Shown here in pieces: positions 12,470-22,009 of a stretch of DNA of 64,000 nucleotides. Position numbers and translations under genes: made by a program. Each line of letters starts with the position of its first letter. The stretch's first letter is position 1. The notes under the pieces are model-generated. The model had not been told where the DNA came from, did no database searches, and saw only the letters and a program-made list of their open reading frames with translations. This DNA is from Paramacrobiotus metropolitanus (lineage: Eukaryota; Tardigrada; Eutardigrada; Parachela; Macrobiotidae), in NCBI RefSeq assembly GCF_019649055.1, contig NW_026570362.1, positions 244,740 through 308,739 of the forward strand. Direction: 5' to 3'.

Positions 12470-12919
12470 TGTTACGATCGTGGATTACGACCGTGGACAC
12501 TGGATAGCGTGGATTGTATGGCTGTATGTATCTTTATGGTCTTGTTGGTGCCGATTCTGAGCTGTATGGTTTATGATCATATTTGTGCGGGACATTTATG
12601 TCTTTATGGTGTTATGCATTTATATGCATGAGTGTTTGTGACCGATGGTCAAGTGTGAATGAGAGGAAGGCAGGACTAATCTGGCCTGCAGGAGCGGATG
12701 TGGAGTGGTCAGATTGGTGCGTGTGTTTTTATAGCTTTTGTGGCTGTATGCGATATGAGCGTGTTGTGCGAGCATGCATATTGATGTGGTATATAAGTTG
12801 ATGCAGCTGTGTGGAGACGGCACAGTTGTCGGGAGTGCAGCTGTCATGAAATAAAAGTTAAGCTTTTTCCCTGTGGTGTACGTTGTACGAGGTAGACGTA
12901 GTGCTGCAGGGTTTTAAGA
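12470..12919 (+). repeat. 5' LTR, 450 bp
   Basis: Identical to 14642-15091 except for one base (G at 12768, C at 14940). It begins TGTTACGATCG and ends GTTTTAAGA, so it lacks the common CA end. A TATA-like TATATAAG lies at 12790-12797 and a polyadenylation signal AATAAA at 12850-12855, in the order expected for U3 then R. Transcription probably starts about 25-30 bp after the TATA box, giving a short R region before the signal. Confidence 0.92.
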
Positions 12920-12920
12920 A

Positions 12921-12937
12921 TGGTGCCGAAACCGTGG
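12921..12937 (+). promoter_or_regulatory. Primer-binding site
   Basis: TGGTGCCGAAACCGTGG begins one base after the LTR. TGG pairs with the CCA end of a tRNA, and position and length are as expected. I cannot name the tRNA; comparison with the host tRNA set would decide it. Confidence 0.75.
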
Positions 12938-13470
12938 ATATTGTCCGGATATTGGGAGAATATCTGACAATATAACGGATGTGGAGGAAGAGGTCACTGT
13001 TGTGGGAACAGTGGGTCGCATTGTTGGAAATTAGTTTTTTCATTGTTGCCGAAAATCGTGCTGTTTGACATTGTCGGCGTATTGGGATATATTCTGGCAA
13101 TTGACGGACGATGCTGGGAAGGTTACCGCTTTGGATGTGGCGGACCGTGTTGTTATATATTGTTGGATATTGGGACAGTATCCGATAATGTAAGTGAAGG
13201 TCATTGTTGTGGAAACGGTGGACCGTATTGTGGGATATTGTTGGATATTAGGATCTACCTGGCAGTATAACGGGTGAGGAGAAAAGATCACCGTTGTGGA
13301 AACGGTGGACCGTTTTGTGTAATATTTTCGGGATATTGGGATAATATCCGATAATATAGCAAAAGGTCACCGCTGTGGATACGGTGCACTGTGGATATTG
13401 TTGAGATATTGAGCATATATCTTTGACAAAATAATGGGCGACCAGGATAAGGTCACCGCTGTGGGAGCAG
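12938..13470 (+). repeat. Degenerate tandem repeat in the gag leader
   Basis: About six diverged units. Each has a GGATATTGGGA...ATATCCGA-CAATATA half, then a GGTCACCG-CTGTGGGAACGGTGGACCG half. The GGTCAC-like word starts at 12992, 13121, 13199, 13286, 13365 and 13451, giving spacings of 129, 78, 87, 79 and 86 bp. The last unit lies inside the gag reading frame and encodes KVTAVGAAG. The first half holds an imperfect palindrome (GGATATTGGGAxAATATCC) that could fold. A role in packaging or translation is possible but unproven. Confidence 0.7.
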
Positions 13471-14438
13471 CCGGTGTGAAGTATACCGTGAACGTGAACT
13501 CTCGTCAATTAGCGAAGGAGTTTACTGATTTGAAATTGGCCAGCGACACCAAGCCACCGTTGTTTAATGGGGAAGCTAAGGAAGTGGTGGATGAATGGTG
13601 CAGACAGTTTCAGCGTATTGGTAATGCGCTAGAGTGGACGGATGCTGTTTTGTTGAAGCAGGCGCCGATATACCTGCGTGAATTTGCAGCCAACTGGTAT
13701 GACAGGGAGACCAGTGATGGAGCGAGGATTCCATGGGCTGACTGGGCGGCCTTTAAGAAGGCATTAATTGCTCGATTTCGTCCGAAGGATATGATTCAGC
13801 GTTACAAGCGTGAGATGAGACGCCGGAAACAATTGCCAAATGAAGACGTAAGTACGTACTTCAACGATAAAGTTTCGAAGTGTTATCTTGTTAATCCAAA
13901 AATGGACGATGCGGATGTTATCGAACATTTGAAAGATGGATTACTGGAATCGTACTACGGCTATGTGGTGCTTTCTCAAGCGACCACGCCTACGGAGTTT
14001 TATGCTGATTTGGTGCTTGCACAGACTGCTGTGAAGCGCAATAAGCGTAAAGGAAATCAGTTCGTCACTGGGCCGGTGGCGTGCGATGAGAAAGAATGGG
14101 AAGAAAGTGGGCACTGGGAAAATTGTCAAGATGACGACAGTACTGATAGTGCGCGGGAGCGACAGGTCGGTGCACCGGGTCATGACGAGAGTGCTGATGA
14201 AAATAGCGATGACGCTGTTGAGGACAATAGCGTTGTGCGCAGTAGCGGTGCGGGCAGCACTGTGTATAATGCCGACGGCCGGGATGAGCCGGGTGGCAGT
14301 GGCCGAAGTGACAATGGTACATGGGGGTCACCGTTTAAGGGAAGGATGGCACAGCGTGGTGCGAAGTCGTGCTACAAGTGTGGTAAAGTTGGACATTTGA
14401 TGGCCAACTGCACGAACAGTAAGTCGCGGGTGGATTAA
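13434..14438 (+). CDS. gag: Retrotransposon Gag with CCHC zinc knuckle
   Basis: 334 aa, uninterrupted. The middle (about residues 40-190) resembles the retrotransposon gag (capsid-like) domain: FNGEAKEVVDEWCRQFQRIG, then LREFAANWYD, WADWAAFKKALIARFRP and YFNDKVSKCYLVNPKM. An acidic, Ser/Asp/Gly-rich linker follows (about 225-300). Near the end is a nucleic-acid-binding knuckle CYKCGKVGHLMANC (C-x2-C-x4-H-x4-C, residues 313-326). There is no protease motif and no overlapping pol frame. Gag would form the particle that packages the element's RNA; reverse transcriptase and integrase must come in trans. The intact frame and near-identical LTRs suggest the protein is or was recently functional. 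The start at 13434 is the first Met of the frame. Confidence 0.9.
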   Translation: MGDQDKVTAVGAAGVKYTVNVNSRQLAKEFTDLKLASDTKPPLFNGEAKEVVDEWCRQFQRIGNALEWTDAVLLKQAPIYLREFAANWYDRETSDGARIPWADWAAFKKALIARFRPKDMIQRYKREMRRRKQLPNEDVSTYFNDKVSKCYLVNPKMDDADVIEHLKDGLLESYYGYVVLSQATTPTEFYADLVLAQTAVKRNKRKGNQFVTGPVACDEKEWEESGHWENCQDDDSTDSARERQVGAPGHDESADENSDDAVEDNSVVRSSGAGSTVYNADGRDEPGGSGRSDNGTWGSPFKGRMAQRGAKSCYKCGKVGHLMANCTNSKSRVD

Positions 14439-14628
14439 AAGATGTGGCGACCGTGCACAGACAATAGTGGTCAATTAATTGGCACAGTGTAGCCGGGTTG
14501 GCTAATGTGCTCATTAAATTGTATTCCGTGCAGTTAATTATGGATTCAGTGCATTATCGTGCTCCGGATGGCAGTGATCTTGAGGGTGCATTCAGATCAG
14601 CTGATCCATTCTTCGGGACGAAGAATCT

Positions 14629-14641
14629 AAGCGGAGGGTAA
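14629..14641 (+). promoter_or_regulatory. Polypurine tract
   Basis: A purine-rich stretch (AAGCGGAGGGTAA, with one T) lies directly before the 3' LTR. This is where plus-strand DNA synthesis is primed in LTR elements. Confidence 0.75.
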
Positions 14642-15091
14642 TGTTACGATCGTGGATTACGACCGTGGACACTGGATAGCGTGGATTGTATGGCTGTATG
14701 TATCTTTATGGTCTTGTTGGTGCCGATTCTGAGCTGTATGGTTTATGATCATATTTGTGCGGGACATTTATGTCTTTATGGTGTTATGCATTTATATGCA
14801 TGAGTGTTTGTGACCGATGGTCAAGTGTGAATGAGAGGAAGGCAGGACTAATCTGGCCTGCAGGAGCGGATGTGGAGTGGTCAGATTGGTGCGTGTGTTT
14901 TTATAGCTTTTGTGGCTGTATGCGATATGAGCGTGTTGTCCGAGCATGCATATTGATGTGGTATATAAGTTGATGCAGCTGTGTGGAGACGGCACAGTTG
15001 TCGGGAGTGCAGCTGTCATGAAATAAAAGTTAAGCTTTTTCCCTGTGGTGTACGTTGTACGAGGTAGACGTAGTGCTGCAGGGTTTTAAGA
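14642..15091 (+). repeat. 3' LTR, 450 bp
   Basis: Matches 12470-12919 with a single substitution at 14940 (449 of 450 bases identical). CGCG follows directly, matching the CGCG before the 5' LTR. Confidence 0.92.
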
Positions 15092-15095
15092 CGCG

Positions 15096-18000
15096 CCGCT
15101 TATTCTCTTCTTCATCGTTTAAATACACGCGACCTAGAAAAGTAAAACAAAATTTAAACTACAAGTTTTATATGGTGCCACTTGTGACTGTGGTTCTTTC
15201 TAGCGCACCATACTCCGTTTTCCACTTCGTCCACTCCGTATCAAGATTTTCCTTTGATGCAGTGCAACCTTCACTATCGGGGCCTACAGCCGGGGACCTG
15301 GGGCCACTACCATACCCATCAGCAGCGAAACTAAAACATTCAGTTGACAAATCAGCAGCGTTAATACGCCGTTTATCAATTTTGTTATCTAACAGAAATG
15401 ACTATGACTACGTGATAAAGTTTCCGTCTGCAACCAACCAACAAAGACATTCTTAAAAAGAAATGGTAGCACACTCCCGCACTATTAGACTTAGATCGAT
15501 CGATTCAGTATCGTAGGAAGGTCACCGCCCACCCCCTACTGCCAGCGTGTAAAATCCAGCGTTCGCTGCGTTTCCAGAGTATGTGGGAGTCCGTGGGACC
15601 CGAACTGGTCTTCAAGGATCGGGACAATGGACTAAACCGCGCATAGTTGACAACATTGTAAGGCGATGGTAGGCCATATGGAGATGCAGTCCGTTGTTTT
15701 CTCAGCTGATAATAAAGGGAAAGAGCCATAGATCGCGTTATTGCGCTAAATTTGGGAGGTCCGACCAAAACGGAGAACTGGCGCGTAGTGATAGCGGTGC
15801 GACGGAGAAAACGCGAGGCAGCAACCATCGCATAAGTTTGCATCATCCTCGTAACTGAACTGGTTTACTTTACAAGAGTGCGAACAGTACAGTACTTGGC
15901 TCAGTTAAACGCGCTCGAGTGCACAAAATAACGAAAATTCATTTACGTTTAAATTTGAAGTACTAAGTTGTCAAAGTATTTATTTTTGAAAGTTGTTTGT
16001 TAGGTTGCTTCACCTTTCATTGTGCACATGTGCCACTTACACGGCGACAGCGCAGCCGCACATGTTTGGCGGCGACTGCACTAATCATGGTGTAGGGCAA
16101 TGGCTCGGGTGGTGTGGCTAAAATGCTTCGTCACTTTTTTACACACACATCTGCAAGAAAACGGGTCAAGATTTTTTTTAAGATTTCAAGTAAGTACTAT
16201 GATAGAGTGCGTCGGGTAAAGGAAAAAACTGGAAGGAAATCGGTTTGTGGAGTTCGTAATAAATGGCCACTTTGAATGACCATTCCCTATTCACGAACTA
16301 CAGCTAGGTGGTCGATAGAGTTTCTGTCGGTGTTTTTTTCCGCCTGTTTTCCTTGTGTATTTCCCATTAACTGACAATAATAAGCCATCTACAGTATGTG
16401 TGATTAGCTTCTGGATTTCTGAGTTATTTGCAGCACCGACAATGAGCAACTCAACAATTAAGTATACGAGTATATTATGCACGCAGCACCGGTGACCGGT
16501 GGACATCTTCCGTGCTTCATAGAGAGTACGTGAACATGTAAGGATGTGCATCAAAAACAAACCCCGCGCAGGATGGTCCGTTGCAGCAGCACCGGAAGTG
16601 GAATATGGAGCGCCCAGATAGGTGGAATATTACAGCGATTATGGACTGAGTAATGTGAATCGATGTCTAAAGAAAGAGCGAAAGACTACAACAGTCAGCA
16701 GCAATTTGGGGAAGACTACACCGATTTCGGCTCATACAAGAAATCAATGAGCCCATTTTCATACAAATACACTTCAACGGCCAGATTTTTGGATTTAGAA
16801 TCATCGAGATATTGTCTACGTCGTGCAACTTCAGTGAGCAAGTTAGAGAAGTTCGCACCGATTCACTGTATTAGTCTGTATATACTCTGTATATACAGTG
16901 AATCGTATATACTTTCTTACGAACAGCATTCTATCTGGGATTCAGCTGCCTATGAGTAGGTATTGAATGTAACCCAGCCTACAGCTTCCTTATGGTTTTG
17001 AATCAGGCTTATTCCCAGCCAATGCATCGCTGCTTTCCGTTTCTTTTGCTGTAGTACCTTCCTTGTGAAGCGAACTTTGTTAACCAAATTTTAATGTTGC
17101 AGAAGAGCAGTGCCCAATGCTGCATGCATAATTATGCAAAATGTGCGGTCTCATCATCTCATGCCAGAGCGGTTCTTTAGCATTTCACCCAGTCCAGTTC
17201 CTGCTCTTATTTCGGCTTTTTAACCCGTTGACGGGCATTGGCGTCAGGACGCAACATGGTCTTCTGAATTTTTTTCCCAATGATTGGGAACAGTTAATGA
17301 ATATCAATTAGCATAATTAGCAATAAGAGACTTTAAAGCAGCACTAAAAACATAATTCAAACTTAGATCTCAAGTTAATTACAAATGACCGCTGCCCGAA
17401 AATAGCTAATTTCGGACTTTTCAAGCTCTCGTAGATCTTGCTAATTAACTAATTAGTGGATGAATAATTAAACCAGAGATAAATCAACAAGGTACAACTA
17501 ACAACGTTCTATCCAAAATCGATTAACACAGGTCTTGTAAGTTGAACAGTAGAAGACCACAGTCCGTCAAAAACTTGTGTTGCGTGCCAACACCATTGCC
17601 CATGAAGGGTCTCAGATACACGGGCGGGTGCAATTTCGACTGTTTCTCTTTATCACATAATCAGATCAAGTTACTGTCGGTTCGTACGCAAAACATGCGC
17701 CACGCGGTTCTGTTGGTCGGAAGCTGGAAAAAAACGCTTTTGCGTATCAGCACCCCGGGCGGTCGGCGAAAACCAAAATCGCCTCTAAATTTGTCTACGT
17801 CAAGAAAACAGAACGTAGTACGTAGTCCTGATCGTAATTCTACCGTTGTTGCAATAAAACTGTGAATGGCGGCACAACACCACGCGCTTTGCCGCGTTTC
17901 TACATATTGCTGTATCGCTTGGGTAAGCTAGGCGAGAGCTGCACAGCATTTCAGAAACATGAATTTTGTGTGATCAGTCTCGGGCGGTTGAAAAGTACAG

Positions 18001-18143
18001 TAATTGTACACTTACGCGTGTACATTGGGGATCCTGACCATTGCGGCAGCCGTAGCTAGTTTCTTCCGGTCGCTATTGCGCTCCAGAAGGTGTTAGTGAT
18101 CAGTGACCGCTAATATCTCATTTTGCGCCAATGACAACTGCAG
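15096..18143. other. Intergenic, no gene recognised
   Basis: Frames up to 133 codons occur, but none looks like a known protein. The minus-strand frame 15505-15846 begins with a basic stretch (SRFLRRTAITTRQFS) like a mitochondrial targeting sequence, yet the rest matches nothing I know. A short hairpin lies at 16861-16903. Confidence 0.35.
16861..16903. repeat. Short perfect inverted repeat
   Basis: ATTCACTGTAT at the left is mirrored by ATACAGTGAAT at the right, with a 21-base spacer that itself holds a TATAC-rich stretch. It could fold as a hairpin. No function is evident. Confidence 0.5.
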
Positions 18144-18314
18144 CTGGACTATCCGCGCCGCTTTTTAGATAATGGCACTTGTAGCTACACCAAGAAAAAA
18201 TGCAAGCGCGCAAAATGCGGGCAGTATAAAGGCGGCTATGCGTGCCAGACATACAGGAAATGCAGTGTTAAACTTCAAAAATTATGCTTCGTGCAGTCTC
18301 GAATGAGAGTATAA
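18144..18314 (+). CDS. Possible last exon of a cysteine-rich secreted protein
   Basis: After an acceptor-like GCAG, 56 codons run to a stop. They contain six cysteines spaced like a small disulfide domain (GTC, KKKC, AKC, YAC, RKC, KLC) with many lysines and arginines. An even Cys count, basic charge and a terminal stop fit a secreted cysteine-rich peptide or domain. Upstream exons and a signal peptide were not found, so this may be a relic. It could also be chance, since the frame has no family match I can name. Confidence 0.3.
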   Translation: MDYPRRFLDNGTCSYTKKKCKRAKCGQYKGGYACQTYRKCSVKLQKLCFVQSRMRV

Positions 18315-18978
18315 TGAAAGTTATGGAAAAGAAATGTCGTTGGCATCGTTTATTTTCTGTATTCCATCTGTTAATAGTGGTCAAAATACATGGCAACGGG
18401 ATTTGGTAGTTTTAATTTTTTGCTGACCAGTGGTCAACTTGTTGACCACTTCTATGCTCTGTTTGGAAGTGCTTTTTTTGTACTATTTAATGGTTTATTG
18501 CTTTTATGTAATTCCCGTTCGTCTAATTATCACAAAATTAAACGTTTTTAAGGTTGTAAACCGTTCATGGGCAATGGCGTTAGCAAACACCGTAGTCACC
18601 ACGGCTGACCTATGGTCAGCACAAGCTTACAAAAAATTCCCTTTCTTAATTGATTTTTTTCATCGGGAAATCCTGATTTTCAAAATGAAACTCGCACTCC
18701 TTCGGGTACCGCCCGCTGAAGGGTTAAGGAATTTTTTTCTGCATTTATGCTTTAAACCTCATGAACGAAGTTCTTACCACGAAAGTTATTTATTTCTGGT
18801 ATTTTTGTTTATCCGGAAATTTTAACACCAGGTGCCCAAAACTGAGCACGTATACTTAAAGTGACCGAAATATGAGAAATACCGAAGTACATTAATTCCT
18901 GCGACTATGAAATGCCAGTTCATCACAACAGCACAAACGGAAAAGATTCAACATCATGGTGCGCTGGCGTAATCACAT
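18315..18978. other. Intergenic, no gene recognised
   Basis: Contains a 131-codon plus-strand frame (18430-18825) that is hydrophobic and AT-driven, with no family resemblance. Nothing else stands out. Confidence 0.35.
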
Positions 18979-19460
18979 TCACCCTTGCTGCTTCCTCTTG
19001 GCCGCTACCCATTTCACCACGTGCTTGTCGTCGATTTTTAGCAGCTGCAATTCTACAGGATGTTCGCGGCCGTCGAAGCTGACGACATGCCGACCCGCCC
19101 GCAGACACCCGTACGTCGCCTCCCTCCACCCGCCGTCTATGTGCGCATCCACCGGCAGACCACGCTTCAGAATGTCCCGGGCACGAATTACGCTCTCTGA
19201 TGGAGCTGTTTTCTCCGTTTCCTCCGAAAACCACAAGTACAGGAAATCAAACTTCCGCGTTCCGACCCCTTGTGCGGGATGCCATTTATTGTCGCTACAG
19301 TCCACGAAGATCCCTTCACGCGGCCTGTAGAAAGCCTTCCCATCCGGTGCCCCAAAAGTTTGCGCGGTTCCGAGTGGGTGAAAAACTGCAGCGCTGGTTT
19401 AGGTGTGGCATGTTCCCACAGATGGATGTCACACATTTCCGCTGGCTTTAACAGACCACT
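18979..19460 (-). pseudogene. BTB family last exon, N-terminally truncated copy
   Basis: Begins at a conserved acceptor (CTTGCAG at 19461-19467) and matches exon 6 of the BTB copies: SGLLKPAEM at the start, then SVIRARDILKRGLPVDAHID and RAGRHVVSFDGRE at the end. The exon is 482 nt, one base off the frame, with a frame break near 19340. Exons 1-5 are absent to the right, where a second copy begins in the opposite direction only about 90 bp away. With no start or BTB/BACK part, it is a dead or orphan exon. Confidence 0.75.
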
Positions 19461-19552
19461 CTGCAAGACATCCATATTGTGAAAATGTCCGGGAATACCA
19501 ACAATTTGAAAATATAGTCAGCGTTTTGGAATAATGCCATGCTTTGCTGTAG

Positions 19553-20234
19553 ATGGGCTGTGGCCGCCTGCACTGGCAAGAATCTTGCCCCGACGCCGGC
19601 TAATCGCCGCCGCATGCTGGGTACGGCATTGTACCATGTCCGCTTCCCGCTGATGACCGACGAGCAGCTGGCCAAGGGACCTGTTAAGGTTAAGATATCG
19701 TCTTGGCTCTTCGTTATTGGGTTTAATGTGACCAACAGCGTTTTTCTGTTTGCAGAGCGATCTTCTGAACGATAGCGAACTACGCAAACTGTATCTATGC
19801 AAACACGGAGAGAGCAAGGACCCACTGGAATTCTCTACACAACCGCGCGAATATTTATTGTACTGCATCGGGTCGCACTACTGGTACAAAACTGAGAAGC
19901 TGTTCATGTTGTTTGCGAATGGTTACTGGTACCCCGCCAGCGCCATGGCAGAGAATACTGTAAATGCTTACTCGAAGGGTAAAACCGAAGATCAAAAGGA
20001 GTCAGGTAAATTATCCCCGGAAAAGCCCATCCAGACAGTTTATCCTGGCATAGTCTGAAGCGTGGTCGATCAGTGTACGCGTTCATTGACGGCGGCTATA
20101 AGGAGGCCACGTACGGCTCGCGCCGGGCTGGTCGACACACGGTTAACGTTGCCGGCCGAGAATACAGTGTGGACTTTATGGAGCTTAAGATTGCCGATAA
20201 GCACGTGGAGGAATGGAATGCGGCCAGGGAGTAG
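19553..20234 (+). pseudogene. BTB family exons 5 and 6, truncated copy on the plus strand
   Basis: Exon 5 is 19553-19688 (136 nt, exactly the family size) and holds NRRRMLGTALYHVRFPLMTD. Exon 6 is 19756-20234, starting SDLLNDSELRKLYLCKHGES and ending HVEEWNAARE and a stop. The intron between them is 67 bp with GT-AG ends. Exon 6 is 479 nt, one base off, with the frame break near 20035 just before LKRGRSVYAFIDGG. Exons 1-4 are missing because a minus-strand copy abuts upstream. Most of the sequence is well kept, so truncation is recent. Confidence 0.75.
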
Positions 20235-20894
20235 ATTCGTACGGAACCAGATGGACTTGTAGTGTATGACGTCGACGGCTGAATAGCTTCAGTTTATATC
20301 AGCTTACAAGCTTGTTTTACGATTATACAGCGATTATTTGCACGCTGATGGTGTGGTTGTTTTGGGCACTTGTGGCAGTTTGGATTGTTTAAATACTAGG
20401 AGAAGGGAGCATTACTTTTCTGGATTTGACTGCATATTGCTGTTGCTGACTACGCAATGCCGTTTTGAATGCTCATGTGGATCCTGCAACCGATAAACAT
20501 GCTGGCCAAATGGGTAGTTTTGCAGTTTGTTTAATCATTCTGGTACCAGATTTTCAAAATTGAATTTTTCGATGCTGTTTTGTTTTCGAAATTTCCCTTA
20601 AATCGGGAAATGAAGCTGCGCGATTTACTCGTACACAACAAGTTAAAACCGCTACAGGATGTTCTGCTGAGCAACGGGCAGCACCAGTTTGCTCCTTTCC
20701 GACGTGCAGAATGCAGAAGATATAAAAAAATGCGCATTGTTGCGAATAAGGCTATTTCCTCCATCGTTAACTGTGAGTGTTTTTATGCAAGCGCCCTATT
20801 ACATACGGCGTATAACTGCACTGTACTTAAATGGTAAAAGCAGCTTGTGGCACACCGTTTGTGTATCGATAGGAGCAGGAAAACTAAGTACGCC
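20235..20894. other. Intergenic, no gene recognised
   Basis: Downstream of the truncated plus-strand BTB copy. Frames of up to 85 codons occur on both strands without recognisable features. Confidence 0.35.
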
Positions 20895-21130
20895 ACATCG
20901 AGGCCGATCAGAAATTTCGCGGTCACATCCGGACTACATCAAAAAACAATAATCCTTGAGTAAAGCGCTACTTTTTGACCGGATGCGCTCTCCACGTTGA
21001 TTAACACCTTTATTGCCAATCGTCAGCTGCATAAACTGGACACTACATTCGCGGCCGGCGACGCTCACCCGATGTCGATCGGAGTGATGTGCATCACCTC
21101 GTTGAGACCCCCCCCACCCCCGCCAGCACG
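20895..21130 (-). pseudogene. BTB family exon 6 tail fragment
   Basis: The minus strand reads RVSVAGRECSVQFMQLTIGN, matching the end of copy 3 (NIAGRECSVQFLQLKIAS). The flank beyond is also shared: GGCCGATCAGAAATTTC at 20901 matches the same string at 25534 downstream of copy 3. The fragment is therefore a copy of the copy 3 3' end with flanking DNA. A G-rich run and frame breaks replace the middle of the exon. Confidence 0.65.
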
Positions 21131-21339
21131 GGGAAATTACGATTTCGGAACATCCGCCGGTATGGCTTTGCAACGGTACAGCGTTTTGGGATAATCTGCC
21201 TACTTCCTTCTCGTTAAGCTCTCTTGAAGCATTTACTTTTGCGAGTTTTCTGTCATAGGTATGAATTGGGGCAACGGTAAAAATTGAGAAGACACATTAA
21301 CCGGATGTTCTCTGTCAACATTGTTGTGATCAGACCTCA

Positions 21340-21546
21340 CGGTGACCTGCCATTTCGTTGACGAAAATTGGTCTACCGTCACTTCGTCGAACAGACACGA
21401 TGTCGACCCGCCATGACGTCGAAGTTCGACGTAAACGATAGATGGTTAGGTTTTCTTAGGTTTTTTAGCCGTCGCCCTTGTAACATTAAGGCGGTCGACA
21501 TTGTGTCGGTGGACGAAGTGTTAGTCAGCGAAATGTCGGTGAGCCG
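21340..21546. mobile_element. Foldback-like element FB3
   Basis: Left arm words CATTTCGTTGACG, TCACTTCGTCGAAC and GATGTCGACCCGCC are mirrored on the right by GGCGGTCGACATTGTGTCGG, TGGACGAAGTG and GCGAAATGTCGG. The units are about 16 bp, related to those of FB1. The centre (21446-21468) is GGTTAGGTTTTCTTAGGTTTTTTAG, the same core word as in the other elements. No coding frame. Ends and target duplication are not clear. Confidence 0.55.
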
Positions 21547-22009
21547 GGATAAGCCTGCTGGGCACAGAGTAATCGTAACGCAATAAGGCTTTAATCTATC
21601 CTCTGGGGATGTAATTTTTATACCAACAAGGCAACAACTGAAACATTCTCACTTCACACACAATTGCATCCAGTCAGTCAGCCAAAACTAGAGCACTCTA
21701 GCACAAAAACTGAAGTCCTAACTAATCATGTTTAAACAACACATATTTCTCACAAGTCTCGTGAAACCTCGAACGGATAGTGTACAGATTTGTACTATTT
21801 TATCATCGCCAAACGATTTCTAACGAAATTTTATCAAATTCGGTGGCATATCGAAAAGTACAATTTTTTGGCATATCGATTTATAATACGATACAACCGA
21901 ATCGTACAAACTTATATCACAATTCGATAAGGTCCAAAGAAAATCACCCGCCGACATCCCGCTATTGCTCGCCAGTTCCAAAGTGCCAGCTATCAGTCCA
22001 ATTGCACCA

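Larger units (their letters stand above)
12466..15095 (+). mobile_element. Gag-only LTR retrotransposon (TR-GAG type), complete
   Basis: The element runs 12470-15091 (2622 bp) with a 4-bp target-site duplication CGCG at 12466-12469 and 15092-15095. It has two 450-bp LTRs, a primer-binding site, a repeat-rich leader, one gag frame, a 3' untranslated stretch and a polypurine tract. There is no protease, reverse transcriptase, RNase H or integrase: only about 200 bp separate the gag stop from the 3' LTR. The LTR start TGTTACGA and the GGGACGAAGAA...GCGGAGGGTAA junction look like Ty3/Gypsy. The element must have used enzymes from another element. One difference between the LTRs means the insertion is recent. 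Confidence 0.9.

Noticed and set aside
13941-14400. Frames on both strands within gag
   Set aside because: Shadows of the Gag frame, which has a capsid-like domain and zinc knuckle.
15505-15846. 113-codon minus-strand frame with a basic N-terminus
   Set aside because: Looked like a mitochondrial presequence, but the remainder matches no mitochondrial protein and no introns join it to anything.
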